This document shows, piece after piece, positions 13,701 through 22,580 of a DNA stretch of 64,000 nt. Position 1 is the stretch's first letter. The number at the start of each line of letters is the position of its first letter. Source of the stretch: Trachythela sp. YZ-2020 (lineage: Eukaryota > Cnidaria > Anthozoa > Malacalcyonacea > Clavulariidae); the NCBI GenBank assembly GCA_016169945.1, contig JADLSH010000387.1, forward strand, positions 124,001-188,000, written 5' to 3'. The translations under genes and the position numbers were made by a program. The notes below the pieces were generated by a model. It searched no databases, was not told the origin of the DNA, and was given only the letters and a program-made list of their open reading frames with translations.

Positions 13701-16700
13701 AGATATTGTCGGAATATTGTTGCAATAACAAGTGTCCGTCAAGGCTTACTAAAAGTAACTTCTAGTATCCATAAAAACCTTTCCTGACGAAATTTGCAGG
13801 ACATAAGGGCCAACTAACCTTGAAGCCTCGGTTCACACTAGCAATTTTGTCGGCGATTATTCTCCTCCTGACGCATGCGAATGAGTGGACTCACGAACAA
13901 AATTATGGGATCGGTTTTACAAAGGCATACGCTGATATGTCATTCGCTCGATCACATCGATCAGGAATAGAAGAATCGCTGACAAAATTGCTAGTGTGAA
14001 CCAGGCTTGAATTACAAATTAATATGTTGCGGATAACAAGAGTATGAAATATCAATTATACTCTAACGGCAGACGATCCTGTTTTAGTAGAGGGGAAACG
14101 TTCAATCTGGAAATTTGTCCAGTAAAGATAATGCTGTATTCTGAGAATTTAATATGCGCTCGAGTTACCTATACCTGGCCATTTTACCTAGATTTCGTTC
14201 CGTTTTGTGTCAAGCAACATTGTATATTATAGAAACTTGGCAAGAGTACGTTTGGTTCATGTGATAAGTTCGTGTCTGTACCTGGTTTTGGTTTATCTGG
14301 AGTTGTGTGTGATATCGATCAACAATTCACGAGAGCAGATACACTTGACACCGCTTCATCTGTGGCAGGTTCGTGCAGTCTGTTCTTCTTGATTACCATG
14401 TTATTGAAATGTATTATTGTAGGAGCCAGGTGCGTTTATCCACATGAGTTAAAATGTCCATGTGGCTGAAATGATCACTAGTTCGGGACATTTCATATGG
14501 GGCCGATTCGTGTGCTTTACCTGTATCTATAACCAGTATAGGTAGTATAAACTCTCTCCTGTGCTTTCTAATGAGCCAATGATTGCCTCTCGTTCGGGTA
14601 GCATAACAGGAACAGAAGAGAAGCTGCAGTCAAGTGATCTACTTTAGCTTAGCTTCAACGTGCTATATTTTCTTTACACTTCCATGTATACCGTAAAACC
14701 TCTATTAAGCCTCTAGGGGAGCTTATCTATCTCATGCACCTTTGAGGGGAGGGATGCTTATTGGAGAGGAGGGTCTTAATAAAGAGGGGGATTATCGATT
14801 TTAGTGCAACGCAGCAAGTCAGAATCACAGTAGTTGCAGCCCAATTAAAAATCTAAGCAGTAGGTATGTGTTTCTCTTTTGTGGTGGAGGGGGGGGGGGA
14901 GGTGGGCTTAACAGAAAGGTGAGGAGGTGGAGCTAAATAGAGAATTTACGTACGGTATGCAATTTTCGCTCTCTTACAGCTAGCCTTTTTGCCTTTTTTC
15001 TAATCTAATATTTCATTTTACTTTTTTATTGTAGCCGAAGATAGTATATGGAAGCGAAGAAGTTTAGTTAAAGGTAAGATCACATGTTCATCCTTTTAGT
15101 AAATATCATCTGCAATATCATGATCATTGACTCTGGCAAACTTCCCCTACTGTCTTTAGGCACTTTATTATGTTCAAATCATTCTACAATATCTCCTATA
15201 GTATATTATGGTAGATAATCCTATTGGACTGCATCAAAGCCAATTCATCACAAACATATATTTGACCAGCCAGGTTTCAAGTATCAGGATGTTTCCTAAT
15301 AACAGAGCGTGGTTGGGCCTGGCTATTAGGTCGAGACCCTTTCAGAAACAACAGATAAACGACCATAATTAATCCGATATAAAATTTCAATTCATGCCAA
15401 ATTTTGTTTGTTTAGAATCGTCTGGTGGCAGATATCCAGTGAAAATTGGTAACCGTGAATGGATGTTGAAACATGAGCACGAGGTGTCTGAAGAAATCAA
15501 TATTCGTATGGAGGAACATGAGGAGAAAGGCGAAACAGTTGTACTTGTTTGTATTGATGGTAAGTTCAATCTTTGATCAATTTTTAATATAGTTTAATCT
15601 TTAAACCTTGTAACGTACAGTATCTCAAGACAGCATATTTCTCAGACCACAGGCTTATAATTAACATTTTAACATAAAACAACGTTTCGGCCGTAGTATA
15701 ACTCCACCATCATGGTATTGTACATAGTATTAAGATACAAAATCGTAACGCGTATACAGGGTTGCCTAAACACTTTATAAAATACCTTTCCTACTTCAAA
15801 TCACCCACTCACTCCTTACTCCTACTTTCGGTTCTACCATTACTACCTCTAACACTCCTTCCACTCCATCTTGTCCAACGTTCTTTCGCTTAGGATTAGC
15901 CTTGATATATATATATATATGTCTGCAATTCTGCATAGTTTTACTCCCCTCTCAACCCATCTAATCAGCTTGCATTGTATCCATCACATGTTAGAATGTG
16001 TCAATGTATCAAATTTAATATACTGTAGTCCTTGAGCCAAATCCATTGACGTCGTTATGATAGCAAAAGTTGGACAGGAAGAAAGTCTATTAGTTAATAC
16101 TATGCATGATATAGACTGTGTTAGAGAACACATGTGAGTTAGTTCGATATAGACTGTGTTAGAGTTAACATCAAAGACGAAGTCAGACTTATTGAATGCA
16201 TGCATCCTGTCTGTACCAAAATCTTAACTTTAAATCTTTTGTCCATTAAATAAATTCAGATCTGGTAGTTGGCATGATATGTATAGCGGACTCGCCAAAA
16301 CCTGAGGCCATACAAGCTATTTCTACCTTACAAAGGATGGGAATAAAGGTCGCCATGTTGACTGGAGACAACACACGAACTGCTTGGGCGATTGCGCAAC
16401 AAGTAAGTACTAGATGTCCTGAAATATATCTATGCCTACGGGCTATGACCTTGGACACCTTTTGAAAATATCGTAAGGGTCCAGTGTAGGTAGTATGCCA
16501 CAATAACCCGTCTTATTGACTATTAACTTTGGTATTAACACTTTGTCTCCATCACGCTTGTCCTTCTTAATGCAAGATACCAATATGTGGTAAGCAAATG
16601 AACGAACCAATTTGTAGAATTTCACCTGCTTTTGCCCACCAACAGGGCGCTATTTAAAAGTTTTAAAGTAGTTTTAATTGCATTATGTTGATGTACAGTA

Positions 16701-18401
16701 TGTTTCTGCTTAGATTGGTATTACAGAGGTTTTTGCCAAAGTACTACCTGCGGACAAAGTTCAGAGAGTTCGCGCTCTTCAAGATCAAGGAGAAAAGGTC
16801 GCAATGGTTGGTGATGGAGTGAATGATTCTCCGGCGTTAGTTGCTGCTGACGTAGGTATTGCCATAGGAACGGGAACTGACGTGGCTGTTGAAGCTGCAG
16901 ATATTGTGCTCATCAAGGTAGGATTGATATGAAATTTCACTCCACATTGTTCCTAATTTCATCGAAGCATATACAGTACAAGGCCAGAACATATAAATAC
17001 ATGGTAAATAAGGTATATAATTCAAAGTCAATATGCAATGGATCTAATCAGCATTCATTTTTTCTGATTACTCCCTTGACCATGATAAATTATATGTTAA
17101 AGTTTAATAAATTTTTTAATGTGTCATGCATAGCTCTGAAATAGAAAACTTTGTATTCGCAACCGAACATGCTGACATGCACTGAAGGGTTTAGCTATCA
17201 ATCTATTCCGAAACCTTCCTATCGCATATTTTGGAACGATATAGAATGTAATGTTTATAGTATAATATGGTAGTTTTAATACTTCTCCATCCGACTGAAA
17301 GGTAACAATAACATTAATCCCCTTTCATGAACGAATTCGTCAAACAATTGCAATGTTATTTGATTGCACCAGGGGGGGGGTGTCAAAAGAGAGAATACTT
17401 TCAAACCATATCCTGTTATTCTTAAGACTACACCAGCATGCAATGTTATTTTACTTTCAGGATAATCTAATGGATGTGCCAGCTGCGATCGATCTATCAA
17501 AAGTGACTGTACGGAGAATCCGAATGAACTTTGTATTTGCATTTTTCTACAATATAATTGGGATACCTATTGCTGCTGGAGCATTTCACCATTGGGGCTT
17601 GGTGTTGCAACCTTGGATGGCAAGTGCAGCTATGGCCGCTTCATCTGTATCTGTCGTCGTATCATCACTCTTGCTTAAGTTGTAAGTATCATTGATAAAG
17701 GTTATATCTTTATCATTGATAAAGGTAATATATTTATCATCTGCAAGGCTGTGTTCTGTCCGATGTACAAATTGGAGTCAGGCAAATGACTGTGGAAACC
17801 TGAGATAATTGAAGGAGAATGTTCTGCTGCTGTTCGAACAACTACAATGCATATTATCCATGCATAATGACGTTCCCTTGTGGTGCGTGACCACTATAAC
17901 CAGAATGCTTTGCGAGTATATTTGCTATATTTTTCTATTAAAATCCCCGCGAAGCACTATGGTAGTTGTAGTCACGCACCGCCAAGAAACGTCATAATGC
18001 ATAATGTCTATTGGTTAGATCTTCACTTCATTATAAAAAGGATGTTACTGCAGACTTTCGGAGACTTTGTCCAATAGACTTTGCCTATCAAACTTCTCGA
18101 AAATTCCTTCGCTTTTGTTGTTTCTGAACAAAAACAAATTCACATTTCATGATTGTGAATGACTCGATAGTAAACGTCAGGTAATCCTGAAACATTAAAC
18201 TTGCTGTGCAGGTAAAGATGAATCGTGATATTTCAACGCAAAAGTATTATAGTCTGATTCCAAGCCCGATTCAAGTTTCTTCCGCAAGCATGAAAACTAG
18301 CGTTATGGTAATTGCCTTGCTTTCCTTTCAGATACAAGAAGCCAAGTCCAACTCCAAAGGAGCGGACCAAATCAAGAAAAAAGATCTATAGTCGCGTATA
18401 A
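1453..18401 (+). CDS. ATP7: Copper-transporting P1B-type ATPase (ATP7A/ATP7B-like), 5' partial
   Basis: Pumps Cu(I) out of the cytosol, into the trans-Golgi or across the plasma membrane, using ATP. Seventeen exons: 1453-1713, 6849-7012, 7521-7759, 8260-8428, 9188-9298, 9999-10265, 11080-11313, 11708-11842, 12405-12593, 13239-13421, 14233-14368, 15035-15073, 15416-15559, 16260-16402, 16714-16917, 17461-17681, 18332-18401. Every junction is GT-AG and all phases agree, giving 968 residues. Seen, numbering from the first full visible codon: metal-binding motifs GMSCASC (68-74) and MTCASC (145-150), TGE (429-431), the copper-site CPC (552-554), DKTGT (phosphorylated D596), SDHPL (636-640), GDN (792-794) and GDGVND (837-842). 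The two metal-binding domains correspond to the last two of the vertebrate proteins; earlier ones lie outside the window or are absent. The C-terminal tail after the last helix is only about 22 residues, far shorter than in human ATP7A/B, with no di-leucine motif. The family call is near certain; A versus B cannot be decided because the duplication is vertebrate-specific. Confidence 0.96.
1725..1919. repeat. Foldback repeat with hammerhead-ribozyme-like cores
   Basis: Arms 1759-1820 and 1850-1917 are inverted copies separated by about 30 bases. Read on the minus strand, 1800-1843 fits a minimal type I hammerhead: helix I AACUUC/GAAGUU, a CAGACGA box, a stem-loop, GAAAC, then GUC. The canonical box is CUGANGA, so position U4 is A. 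The plus-strand arm is more decayed. The same family recurs near 20200, 21945 and 23257. Confidence 0.55.
2161..2302. mobile_element. Short palindromic MITE in ATP7 intron 1
   Basis: TIRs of about 53 bp begin TAGACAGCTTTAGC and differ at one position, with a loop of about 35 bases. TTA/TA at both edges would fit a Tc1/mariner-type target. No coding capacity. Confidence 0.75.
2584..3519 (+). CDS. LINE ORF1 protein, intact frame
   Basis: 311 residues with an ATG at 2584. It opens with a hydrophilic segment ([21 protein letters not shown]) and has a predicted helical middle ([22 protein letters not shown], plausible coiled coil). No zinc knuckle is visible. Its position just upstream of the endonuclease supports an ORF1, presumably an RNA-binding chaperone by analogy. 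It ends SILT-stop, five bases before the ORF2 remnant frame. Confidence 0.6.
   Translation: MGKLQLCWTGEFEDLKEFVSENIELNAVWKSPGGDKKTFSDGHTTISWRKSKNVLQIEGKDENTIKAKLCSVLCGFVAASAGSGNSSSTLSELSTDVEGIKLDATIFEKDIQSNRLAIKNVEDSVNQVSENYREICNKLDNCMKEIHLLHNNKHMAQSVQTSDYSNLVDKVPYNDMENKACDPAGEVSTDYELPLIVNDQHLNISTQNSTLIRHETKESGSRTNPIQIEQSCHYNVPGRQSCSSYLHDRGQQFQSIPVRITHRPLPVNPEKVNKYRRAYRSQVFDIDIRQTGSHLELVRKITRSQTVSILT
3525..6437 (+). pseudogene. LINE ORF2 (APE endonuclease + reverse transcriptase), frameshifted
   Basis: Fragments in order: endonuclease start ([19 protein letters not shown]; 3525-3731), endonuclease middle and end ([25 protein letters not shown]; 3697-4563), linker (4428-4883), RT fingers ([17 protein letters not shown]; 4871-5299), RT palm ([30 protein letters not shown]; 5296-5775) and the C-terminal region ([27 protein letters not shown]; 5784-6437). 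The catalytic YADD-type box reads FSDD. Frame changes occur near 3700, 4430-4560, 4870, 5297 and 5775. A 19-bp inverted copy replaces RT sequence at 5308-5326. Confidence 0.88.
6849..7012 (+). CDS. ATP7: ATP7 exon: rest of the first visible metal-binding domain
   Basis: The acceptor is at 6847-6848 and the donor GTATGT at 7013. Joining to the previous exon restores [13 protein letters not shown], the family pattern after the Cys loop. It completes the ferredoxin-like fold (AEVKYDP...LGF). The preceding 5.1-kb intron holds a LINE. Confidence 0.92.
7521..7759 (+). CDS. ATP7: ATP7 exon: last metal-binding domain (MTCASC)
   Basis: The acceptor is at 7519-7520 and the donor GTAATT at 7760. It encodes a full domain with the MTCASC loop, GPRDIIDHI and MGFDAEL, followed by the linker into the first membrane segment. 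It ends in phase 2. Confidence 0.94.
7860..8118. repeat. G/C-run MITE-like repeat in an ATP7 intron
   Basis: Bounded by GTAGGAAGCC plus a G-run on the left and a C-run plus GTTCCTACGCCCCTGAG on the right. Its interior (7930-8060) is found in inverse orientation at about 60950-61080, so this is a dispersed family. Confidence 0.55.
8260..8428 (+). CDS. ATP7: ATP7 exon: first membrane helices
   Basis: Acceptor 8258-8259, donor GTATGT at 8429. It encodes RWRRSFF...[18 protein letters not shown], then [20 protein letters not shown], matching the MA/MB helices of the family. The loop between them is shorter than in vertebrate proteins. Confidence 0.93.
8617..8745 (-). mobile_element. SINE fragment
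   Basis: Matches the 3' part of the SINE at 9596-9928 (GAGAGCTGA, GGCGCCTCTGGCTGCCACC). The tRNA-like head is missing, as expected for 5' truncation on the minus strand. Confidence 0.55.
9188..9298 (+). CDS. ATP7: ATP7 exon: amphipathic platform and helix
   Basis: Acceptor 9186-9187, donor GTATGT at 9299; 37 codons in phase 0. It encodes the conserved [20 protein letters not shown] segment (the proposed copper-entry platform GG kink) and the following helix. Confidence 0.94.
9596..9928 (-). mobile_element. tRNA-headed SINE in an ATP7 intron
   Basis: Read on the minus strand it starts with a tRNA-like head (GGTGGCACAGTCGTCAGAGC as an A-box region and GGATTCGATTC as B box). A conserved middle follows, with GTTTCCTCCCACAGGGAATG and GGTTTTCTCCGGGG, and then a unique tail. 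Other copies are at 33393-34275 (−) and, decayed, at 10619-10750 (+). Anticodon-arm folding is poor, so this is not a functional tRNA gene. Confidence 0.7.
9999..10265 (+). CDS. ATP7: ATP7 exon: helix and start of the actuator domain
   Basis: Acceptor 9997-9998, donor GTAACG at 10266; 89 codons in phase 0. Contains [20 protein letters not shown] and [13 protein letters not shown], hallmark ATP7 strings, then the start of the actuator domain. Confidence 0.95.
10619..10750 (+). repeat. Decayed SINE head, plus orientation
   Basis: GGTGGCACAGTGGTGCATGC and GGTTTCCTCCGTGTACTC align in order with the SINE family at 9596-9928 in reverse orientation. Strongly diverged. Confidence 0.35.
11080..11313 (+). 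CDS. ATP7: ATP7 exon: actuator domain with TGE
   Basis: Acceptor 11078-11079, donor GTATAG at 11314; 78 codons. It carries [24 protein letters not shown] (the TGE loop used for dephosphorylation) and [14 protein letters not shown]. Confidence 0.95.
11708..11842 (+). CDS. ATP7: ATP7 exon: membrane helix after the actuator domain
   Basis: Acceptor 11706-11707, donor GTAAGT at 11843; 45 codons. [16 protein letters not shown] followed by a hydrophobic helix and a short luminal loop. Confidence 0.94.
12405..12593 (+). CDS. ATP7: ATP7 exon: CPC copper-site helix
   Basis: Acceptor 12403-12404, donor GTTCGT at 12594; 63 codons. [19 protein letters not shown] contains the ion-binding CPC, followed by [12 protein letters not shown] decayed second copy lies at 44581-44780. 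Confidence 0.96.
12617..12880. repeat. GAATTCG-rich repeat with 18-bp tandem units
   Basis: Between 12700 and 12780 the unit CGGAATTCGTTCACATGG is repeated about four times. The outer part has GTTCACACGAGACC on the left and CGTGTGGACGCAAGGGAC on the right, weak inverted similarity that suggests a MITE. It lies in the ATP7 intron just after the CPC exon and is absent from the duplicate copy of this intron. Confidence 0.45.
13239..13421 (+). CDS. ATP7: ATP7 exon: phosphorylation site DKTGT and SDHPL
   Basis: Acceptor 13237-13238, donor GTAAGT at 13422; 61 codons. Contains [11 protein letters not shown] (phosphorylated Asp) and [11 protein letters not shown], whose His contacts ATP in the N domain (SEHPL in vertebrates). 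A broken copy lies at 45302-45614. Confidence 0.96.
13824..14005. mobile_element. MITE in ATP7 intron with an empty site in the duplicate
   Basis: Ends are inverted (GGTTCACACTAGCAATTTTG on the left, its complement on the right), about 25 bp. It is flanked by CTTGA on both sides (13819-13823, 14006-14010). The homologous intron in the downstream ATP7 duplicate has a single CTTGA at 45890-45894 and no insertion. Confidence 0.85.
14233..14368 (+). CDS. ATP7: ATP7 exon: nucleotide-binding domain, PGFG loop
   Basis: Acceptor 14231-14232, donor GTTCGT at 14369; phase 0 in, phase 1 out. [13 protein letters not shown] corresponds to the PGCG region of vertebrate N domains, with Phe in place of Cys. 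This exon has no counterpart in the downstream duplicate. Confidence 0.85.
15035..15073 (+). CDS. ATP7: ATP7 micro-exon (39 bp) in the nucleotide-binding domain
   Basis: Acceptor 15033-15034 after a pyrimidine tract, donor GTAAGA at 15074. It reads [13 protein letters not shown] across the junctions and is needed to keep phase between its neighbours. The N-domain loop is variable in the family, so support is from splice signals and phase only. Confidence 0.65.
15416..15559 (+). CDS. ATP7: ATP7 exon: nucleotide-binding domain, IGNREWM
   Basis: Acceptor 15414-15415, donor GTAAGT at 15560. [12 protein letters not shown] and [14 protein letters not shown] match the second half of the N domain. 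Only the last 24 bases survive in the downstream duplicate. Confidence 0.93.
16260..16402 (+). CDS. ATP7: ATP7 exon: P domain, MLTGDN
   Basis: Acceptor 16258-16259, donor GTAAGT at 16403. [11 protein letters not shown] and [13 protein letters not shown] belong to the P domain. An intact second copy exists at 54221-54363. Confidence 0.95.
16714..16917 (+). CDS. ATP7: ATP7 exon: hinge [10 protein letters not shown]
   Basis: Acceptor 16712-16713, donor GTAGGA at 16918; 68 codons. Contains [25 protein letters not shown] (Mg-binding hinge) and [17 protein letters not shown]. Missing from the duplicate. Confidence 0.96.
17461..17681 (+). CDS. ATP7: ATP7 exon: last two membrane helices
   Basis: Acceptor 17459-17460, donor GTAAGT at 17682; ends in phase 2. 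INFVFA-type helix ([20 protein letters not shown]), then [16 protein letters not shown] with the Met and Ser-Ser of the last helix that line the copper path. Confidence 0.95.
18332..18401 (+). CDS. ATP7: ATP7 last exon: short basic tail and stop
   Basis: Acceptor 18330-18331. Completes [14 protein letters not shown] and stops at 18399-18401. The tail is basic and about 22 residues long; trafficking signals of the vertebrate tails are not visible. An alternative longer last exon downstream cannot be excluded but none was recognised. Confidence 0.8.
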
Positions 18402-20199
18402 AAAGTTGTTCCGACTGCTATATCAATGCGGGTTTCATATTGCGCAGCAAACTGGCACTATCGAACAAAAACCCAAAATCGGTCTATTTATATACATTCA
18501 TGGTTAAAACCGTCTAAACTTCAATGCCTTCTTCTTGTCCAACTAAAATTAGCTGACGTTAGCTGGTATTTCGGGTTGAAAGATTTTAAATTGTGTAAGA
18601 TTTTAAAGACATTTAAACAATCAGTTATTTTGCCACGATTTAAGGTGGCTCGATACAGTTTTCAAAAATTCAAGTGTTCGACATTTTGAAATGATTAAAC
18701 TCCATATTTTTAGGTTTTATTCATCAGGTATCAGGGTTTTCATATATTTTGATGTTTCTACTTTCAAATTATGTTAGTTTTAGTAACACATAGTTCGTTG
18801 CTATGGCAACATACGCGTACGAAATTCACTCTAAAATAGCCTATCGCCTCGTGTAGTTGGAAAAGAAGCACGGTGACCCCCAATTTTTTTTCGTTCATTA
18901 TTTTATTTGCAAGACAGACTAACAATAAGCAAAATATAAAAAAATTCTGTAATGCCATTTTTTTGAAAAAGGCAAAAATGTCGTTTTCTTCGATAACATT
19001 TTTTTGGCATTACAGAATTTTTTTATTTTTGGTACAATGAAAGATTTTTGCGGTGCAATACAGCATGCAAAATTTGAGCATAATATTCACCGGACAAAAT
19101 AATGAGATATATAGCGCATTGTTTTTGAAAAATGGAATTTTTTAATGACGTCAGCAATTGACATGAAACGGTATATAACACGCGTAATGACGCGAGATGG
19201 CGCGAACAACTGCTTACGTCAGATCATTTTGTAAGTTATTTCGTTAATATACCCGCGCGCACAAATGGTCACACGGATTTGTTCATAAAGTATGAAGTTT
19301 TGTTTTCGCGATTCTTGAATAAGGTTTTTGTGATTACTATATCGAGCCACCTTAAAGAAAGAGTTAGATTACGGAACCAATAATCTCAAGGGATTCAAAG
19401 AAAAGAGCGATTTTCGCTATGTTGGGTGAAATTTGAATTGGAAACAAGGAAAATCCTTTATGAAGTTGATGACGTAACGTGAACACTATCTATTGTATTC
19501 TTTTTTCAACACGGCTTGTAACGAAGAGCTCAGACTTTATATATGAGATCAGATTTTCGACGCAAATAGTTAGCCTGAAGTCGGAACTGCCATGTTTTAT
19601 AATGATACGGTATAATGTTGAAATGATAGAAAAAGAAAATAATTACATTTTGTTAACATTCTGCACAATATGATAGCGCCAGTTTTTTGCGCAAGTTCTA
19701 CCCAGGCATGCAGGCATAGCCTATACATATATAGACAGTCACATTTGTTCGCGTTATAGTTGTGTGATGATAAACATATTCTTTAAAGGATTTGGTCAGA
19801 AATATTTTTACGAAAGAATATATAAAATTCAAAGTTATACAGGTTCATATTGTGGTTGCCGGAGTAATATTGCCACTCAGCCTATATAGATTATATAATC
19901 TCAACTTTGGTTTCTGTGCTGTTGATAATTTTAAACCTATATGTTTAAGTCAGAAACCTATCGACAAAAATATAATTTAGCTGGATTATAACATGAACTA
20001 TAAGGATTATAATAAATGTAATGATTCTTTTGGCCGAAAGTGAAACGAAGTAGTTCATTTCTACTTGGTTGAAAACATTCTATTTGAGTACTTTTAGGTA
20101 ATCATTGATAATACCATGCATAGTACCGAGTTGTAATTAATAGCAGAACTTAAGAGATACAATGTGATAAAAATCTTGAATACGTGGTTTCAGTGTAGG
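18402..20199. other. 3' flank of ATP7, no gene
   Basis: No coding frame with recognisable protein content. It contains the TTAA-flanked MITE described separately (18644-19351). No convincing poly(A) signal could be tied to ATP7. Confidence 0.5.
18644..19351. mobile_element. TTAA-flanked MITE (piggyBac-like), 708 bp
   Basis: TTAA at 18640-18643 and 19352-19355 flank inverted ends GGTGGCTCGATA / TATCGAGCCACC. An internal hairpin of about 35-bp arms lies at 18938-19025 (AAATTCTGTAATGCCATTTT and its complement). No transposase frame is present, so it would be non-autonomous. Confidence 0.8.
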
Positions 20200-20345
20200 T
20201 AGCGATAAAGGATATACTTGTTGAGGATTTGTATAGGATCAAACTATCTGGAAGTTAGTAGTCGAACTGGATGGGCCTTCCTCTAGAAGTCAGTGGCCTA
20301 ACGAGGGCCTTCGCTCGAAAGTCGAAGTTCTTGAGATACAAAGTC
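20200..20345 (+). repeat. Decayed hammerhead-family repeat
   Basis: Shares the lead-in AGCGATAAA...TTGAGGATTT and GGATCAAACTA with 1725-1790. It then has GAGGGCCTTCGCTCGAAAGTCGAAGTTCTTG, in which the core box reads CTAACGA and GAAAC/GTC has lost a base. Probably not catalytic. Confidence 0.4.
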
Positions 20346-20680
20346 AAGAGATACAATGTATATTTCATCTGAATTGTGTAATAGTTAAGAATATTTAGTT
20401 TTATAAGAAATGTAGAACTACAGTTAATAGTAATGCGAAATATTTTTGTAAAAATAAAACAATGCTGTTAACAATATTATATAGCTTCATAATTGTATTG
20501 ATCCCCTTTTCTCTCCCCTTCGAATTTTGTGGCTCTTGATTGGCTTGGATAGATGTAAATTTTTATGCCGTCTCTCTCCCCTCTCTTTGTTACACCCCAA
20601 GCAACAGGATGTGTATTATGCAGAGTGATCGCCTCAGCAGATATCTTGTATTGAAATAATCATTTAATCTTCAAGGCAGG

Positions 20681-20892
20681 GCCGGACCTACGGGGGGGTT
20701 TGGGGGGTGTCCACCCCCCCCCCAGAAATTCTATTTGGAGTTTCAGTCGGCAGAAGTGCTATTTTAGTTGGCAGACAAAAATATTTTTGATGACTAACAG
20801 CAATGTAGTCTATACAAGTTCGTTAGTCAGTCGGTTGAAAGGACCTTACATGCATCCCCCCTGATAAATTTTCTGAGGACGGCCCTGCTTCA
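20681..20892. mobile_element. MITE with GCAGGGCCG ends
   Basis: Begins GGCAGGGCCGGACCTACGG with G- and C-runs and ends TGAGGACGGCCCTGC. The short imperfect TIRs and noncoding interior fit a MITE. Confidence 0.55.
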
Positions 20893-21753
20893 AGGATTCA
20901 ATCTTGTTGTCAGAAACATGTTGTCAAGTTGACGATGGAATACTTTACCATGCTGAAGATAATTTAGAACAGGAGAAAGAACAGTGAATAGACCTCATCA
21001 CGGAATGCTACCCCTGCGACTGGCTCCAGCCGGCACTGGGCATGAGTCGATCGACAATGTGGATTTAAGTAACACTGTCATTGCAGTATATTGTACATGT
21101 GGTTCACTCAATTCATGGTATTATGCGTTATCAAAGCAATGGATATTTCATTATACACAGTAATGTCTATTATGTAATGACCATATCATTTGCTTGCCTC
21201 CATAACTAGTGTAGCCCATCTCGACCCAGGGTCTGGATGGTTTAAGGCCAACAAGACATTTACTAAGATCTGTGTCAAAATTTTGTGCTGGAAAAACCTA
21301 GCTTGCCTATAGTGGTGCAATTGGGGGTGATGAATGAAAACAGGAGGGAGTGAAGGGGAGAGGGCATGAAAAGCAACCCCAACATTAGGGAGGGGGCTGG
21401 ACATGAGAGGGCACAGCATAATAAATGCCCCCTTTAATTTGTGAGTCTACTCCCATGATACGGCAAGTTGTCAGACATCCCCCATTGACTCCTCACCTTG
21501 GCAGCCCTGATACATGTGTCACGCAGGGTGGTGATGGCCTTTGATGCTAGGTCATCAGGGGATCCTAATTTGTATTTCTAACGTAATGACCGTAGATATT
21601 TATTAGGACTGTAGCGAAAAAGATCAATCCCCCAAGTAAAATAAGTTAGTTAATAACGGGCGAGGGACTTGCATTAAAGTATTTCTAGTTTTGATTCGTT
21701 TTACATAGTGGTTCAGCAAATAGTTCTGTAATTTCTCCTATTCATGTTTTTTT

Positions 21754-21822
21754 TCCGCTTTTCTTTACATGCATATATACTTTGTACATTACAAAGTACA
21801 TATGCATGTAAAGAAAAGCGAA
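21754..21822. repeat. Near-perfect hairpin
   Basis: CGCTTTTCTTTACATGCATA is followed after about 20 bases (itself partly palindromic, TTTGTACATTACAAAG) by its complement. It may be a small MITE or a foldback; no tie to a gene. Confidence 0.55.
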
Positions 21823-21920
21823 ATAATATAAAGAAAAAATCGGGCTAAGCTACTTAGTGTGTGTTGATTAAATCCATCTGATTGGTTTATATTTAATCAC
21901 GTGATCGCTTTTGCATTCAC

Positions 21921-21984
21921 TATAAAAGCCCGACCCACGCTACTAACTTCCAGACGAAGGGCCTTCGCTCGAAACGTCGAAGTT
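21921..21984 (+). ncRNA. Hammerhead-ribozyme-like motif with upstream TATA box
   Basis: At 21945-21984 the order is helix I AACTTC, box CAGACGA, stem II GGGC-CTTC-GCTC, GAAAC, GTC, then GAAGTT, which pairs fully with the first six bases. This is the layout of minimal type I hammerheads found in Penelope-like elements and animal retrozymes. The box differs from CTGANGA at U4. TATAAAA at 21921-21927 lies 24 bases upstream. No reverse transcriptase is adjacent. Confidence 0.5.
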
Positions 21985-22193
21985 CTTATTGTATTTTTCA
22001 GGTAGATTGACCCAACTCAACAGCAACCTCTTCGTAAAAACTCTTCCTACACTGGCACCACACGTTCGAGATGTTGTCATAAAGCAGAGGTTATGTCTGT
22101 TTGGTGCTCAGGACCTGATAATATTCTTTTTTTGGATTCGTCTGGCCCAATACTGCAGCATGTAAGGTCGAAACTTTGATATTGAGAGCAAGG

Positions 22194-22580
22194 ATGGCAA
22201 ATCTTCTTATATTATTTCTTCTAATATCTTCTTATATTATTTTAAGAAGATTTTGTTTTAGACCAAATTTCTTCTTATATCTTCTTATATTATTCAATTT
22301 TTCTATATGAATTAATTATTCAAGAATCAAAATTGTCTGTTATGTAAATCAGTCATTTTTAATGTAAATTTGTTAGTTTTTCACCAATAGATCTATATAA
22401 CTGTCTGACATTCCATATAACATCATAGAAATCACCAAAATGACATCATATCGTGACGTCATTAAATTTTTGTTTGAATGTCGAAAATCTTCTTATATTG
22501 CCTTAAATCTTCTTATAATGAATATAAGAATTAAGAAGATTTTTTTCTGAAAAAATCTTCTTATATCCATCTCTGATTGA
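22194..22580. repeat. AT-rich repeat with many TCTTCTTATA units
   Basis: The decamer TCTTCTTATA and its complement occur repeatedly between 22204 and 22565. Boundaries are approximate and no TIR was confirmed. Confidence 0.4.
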
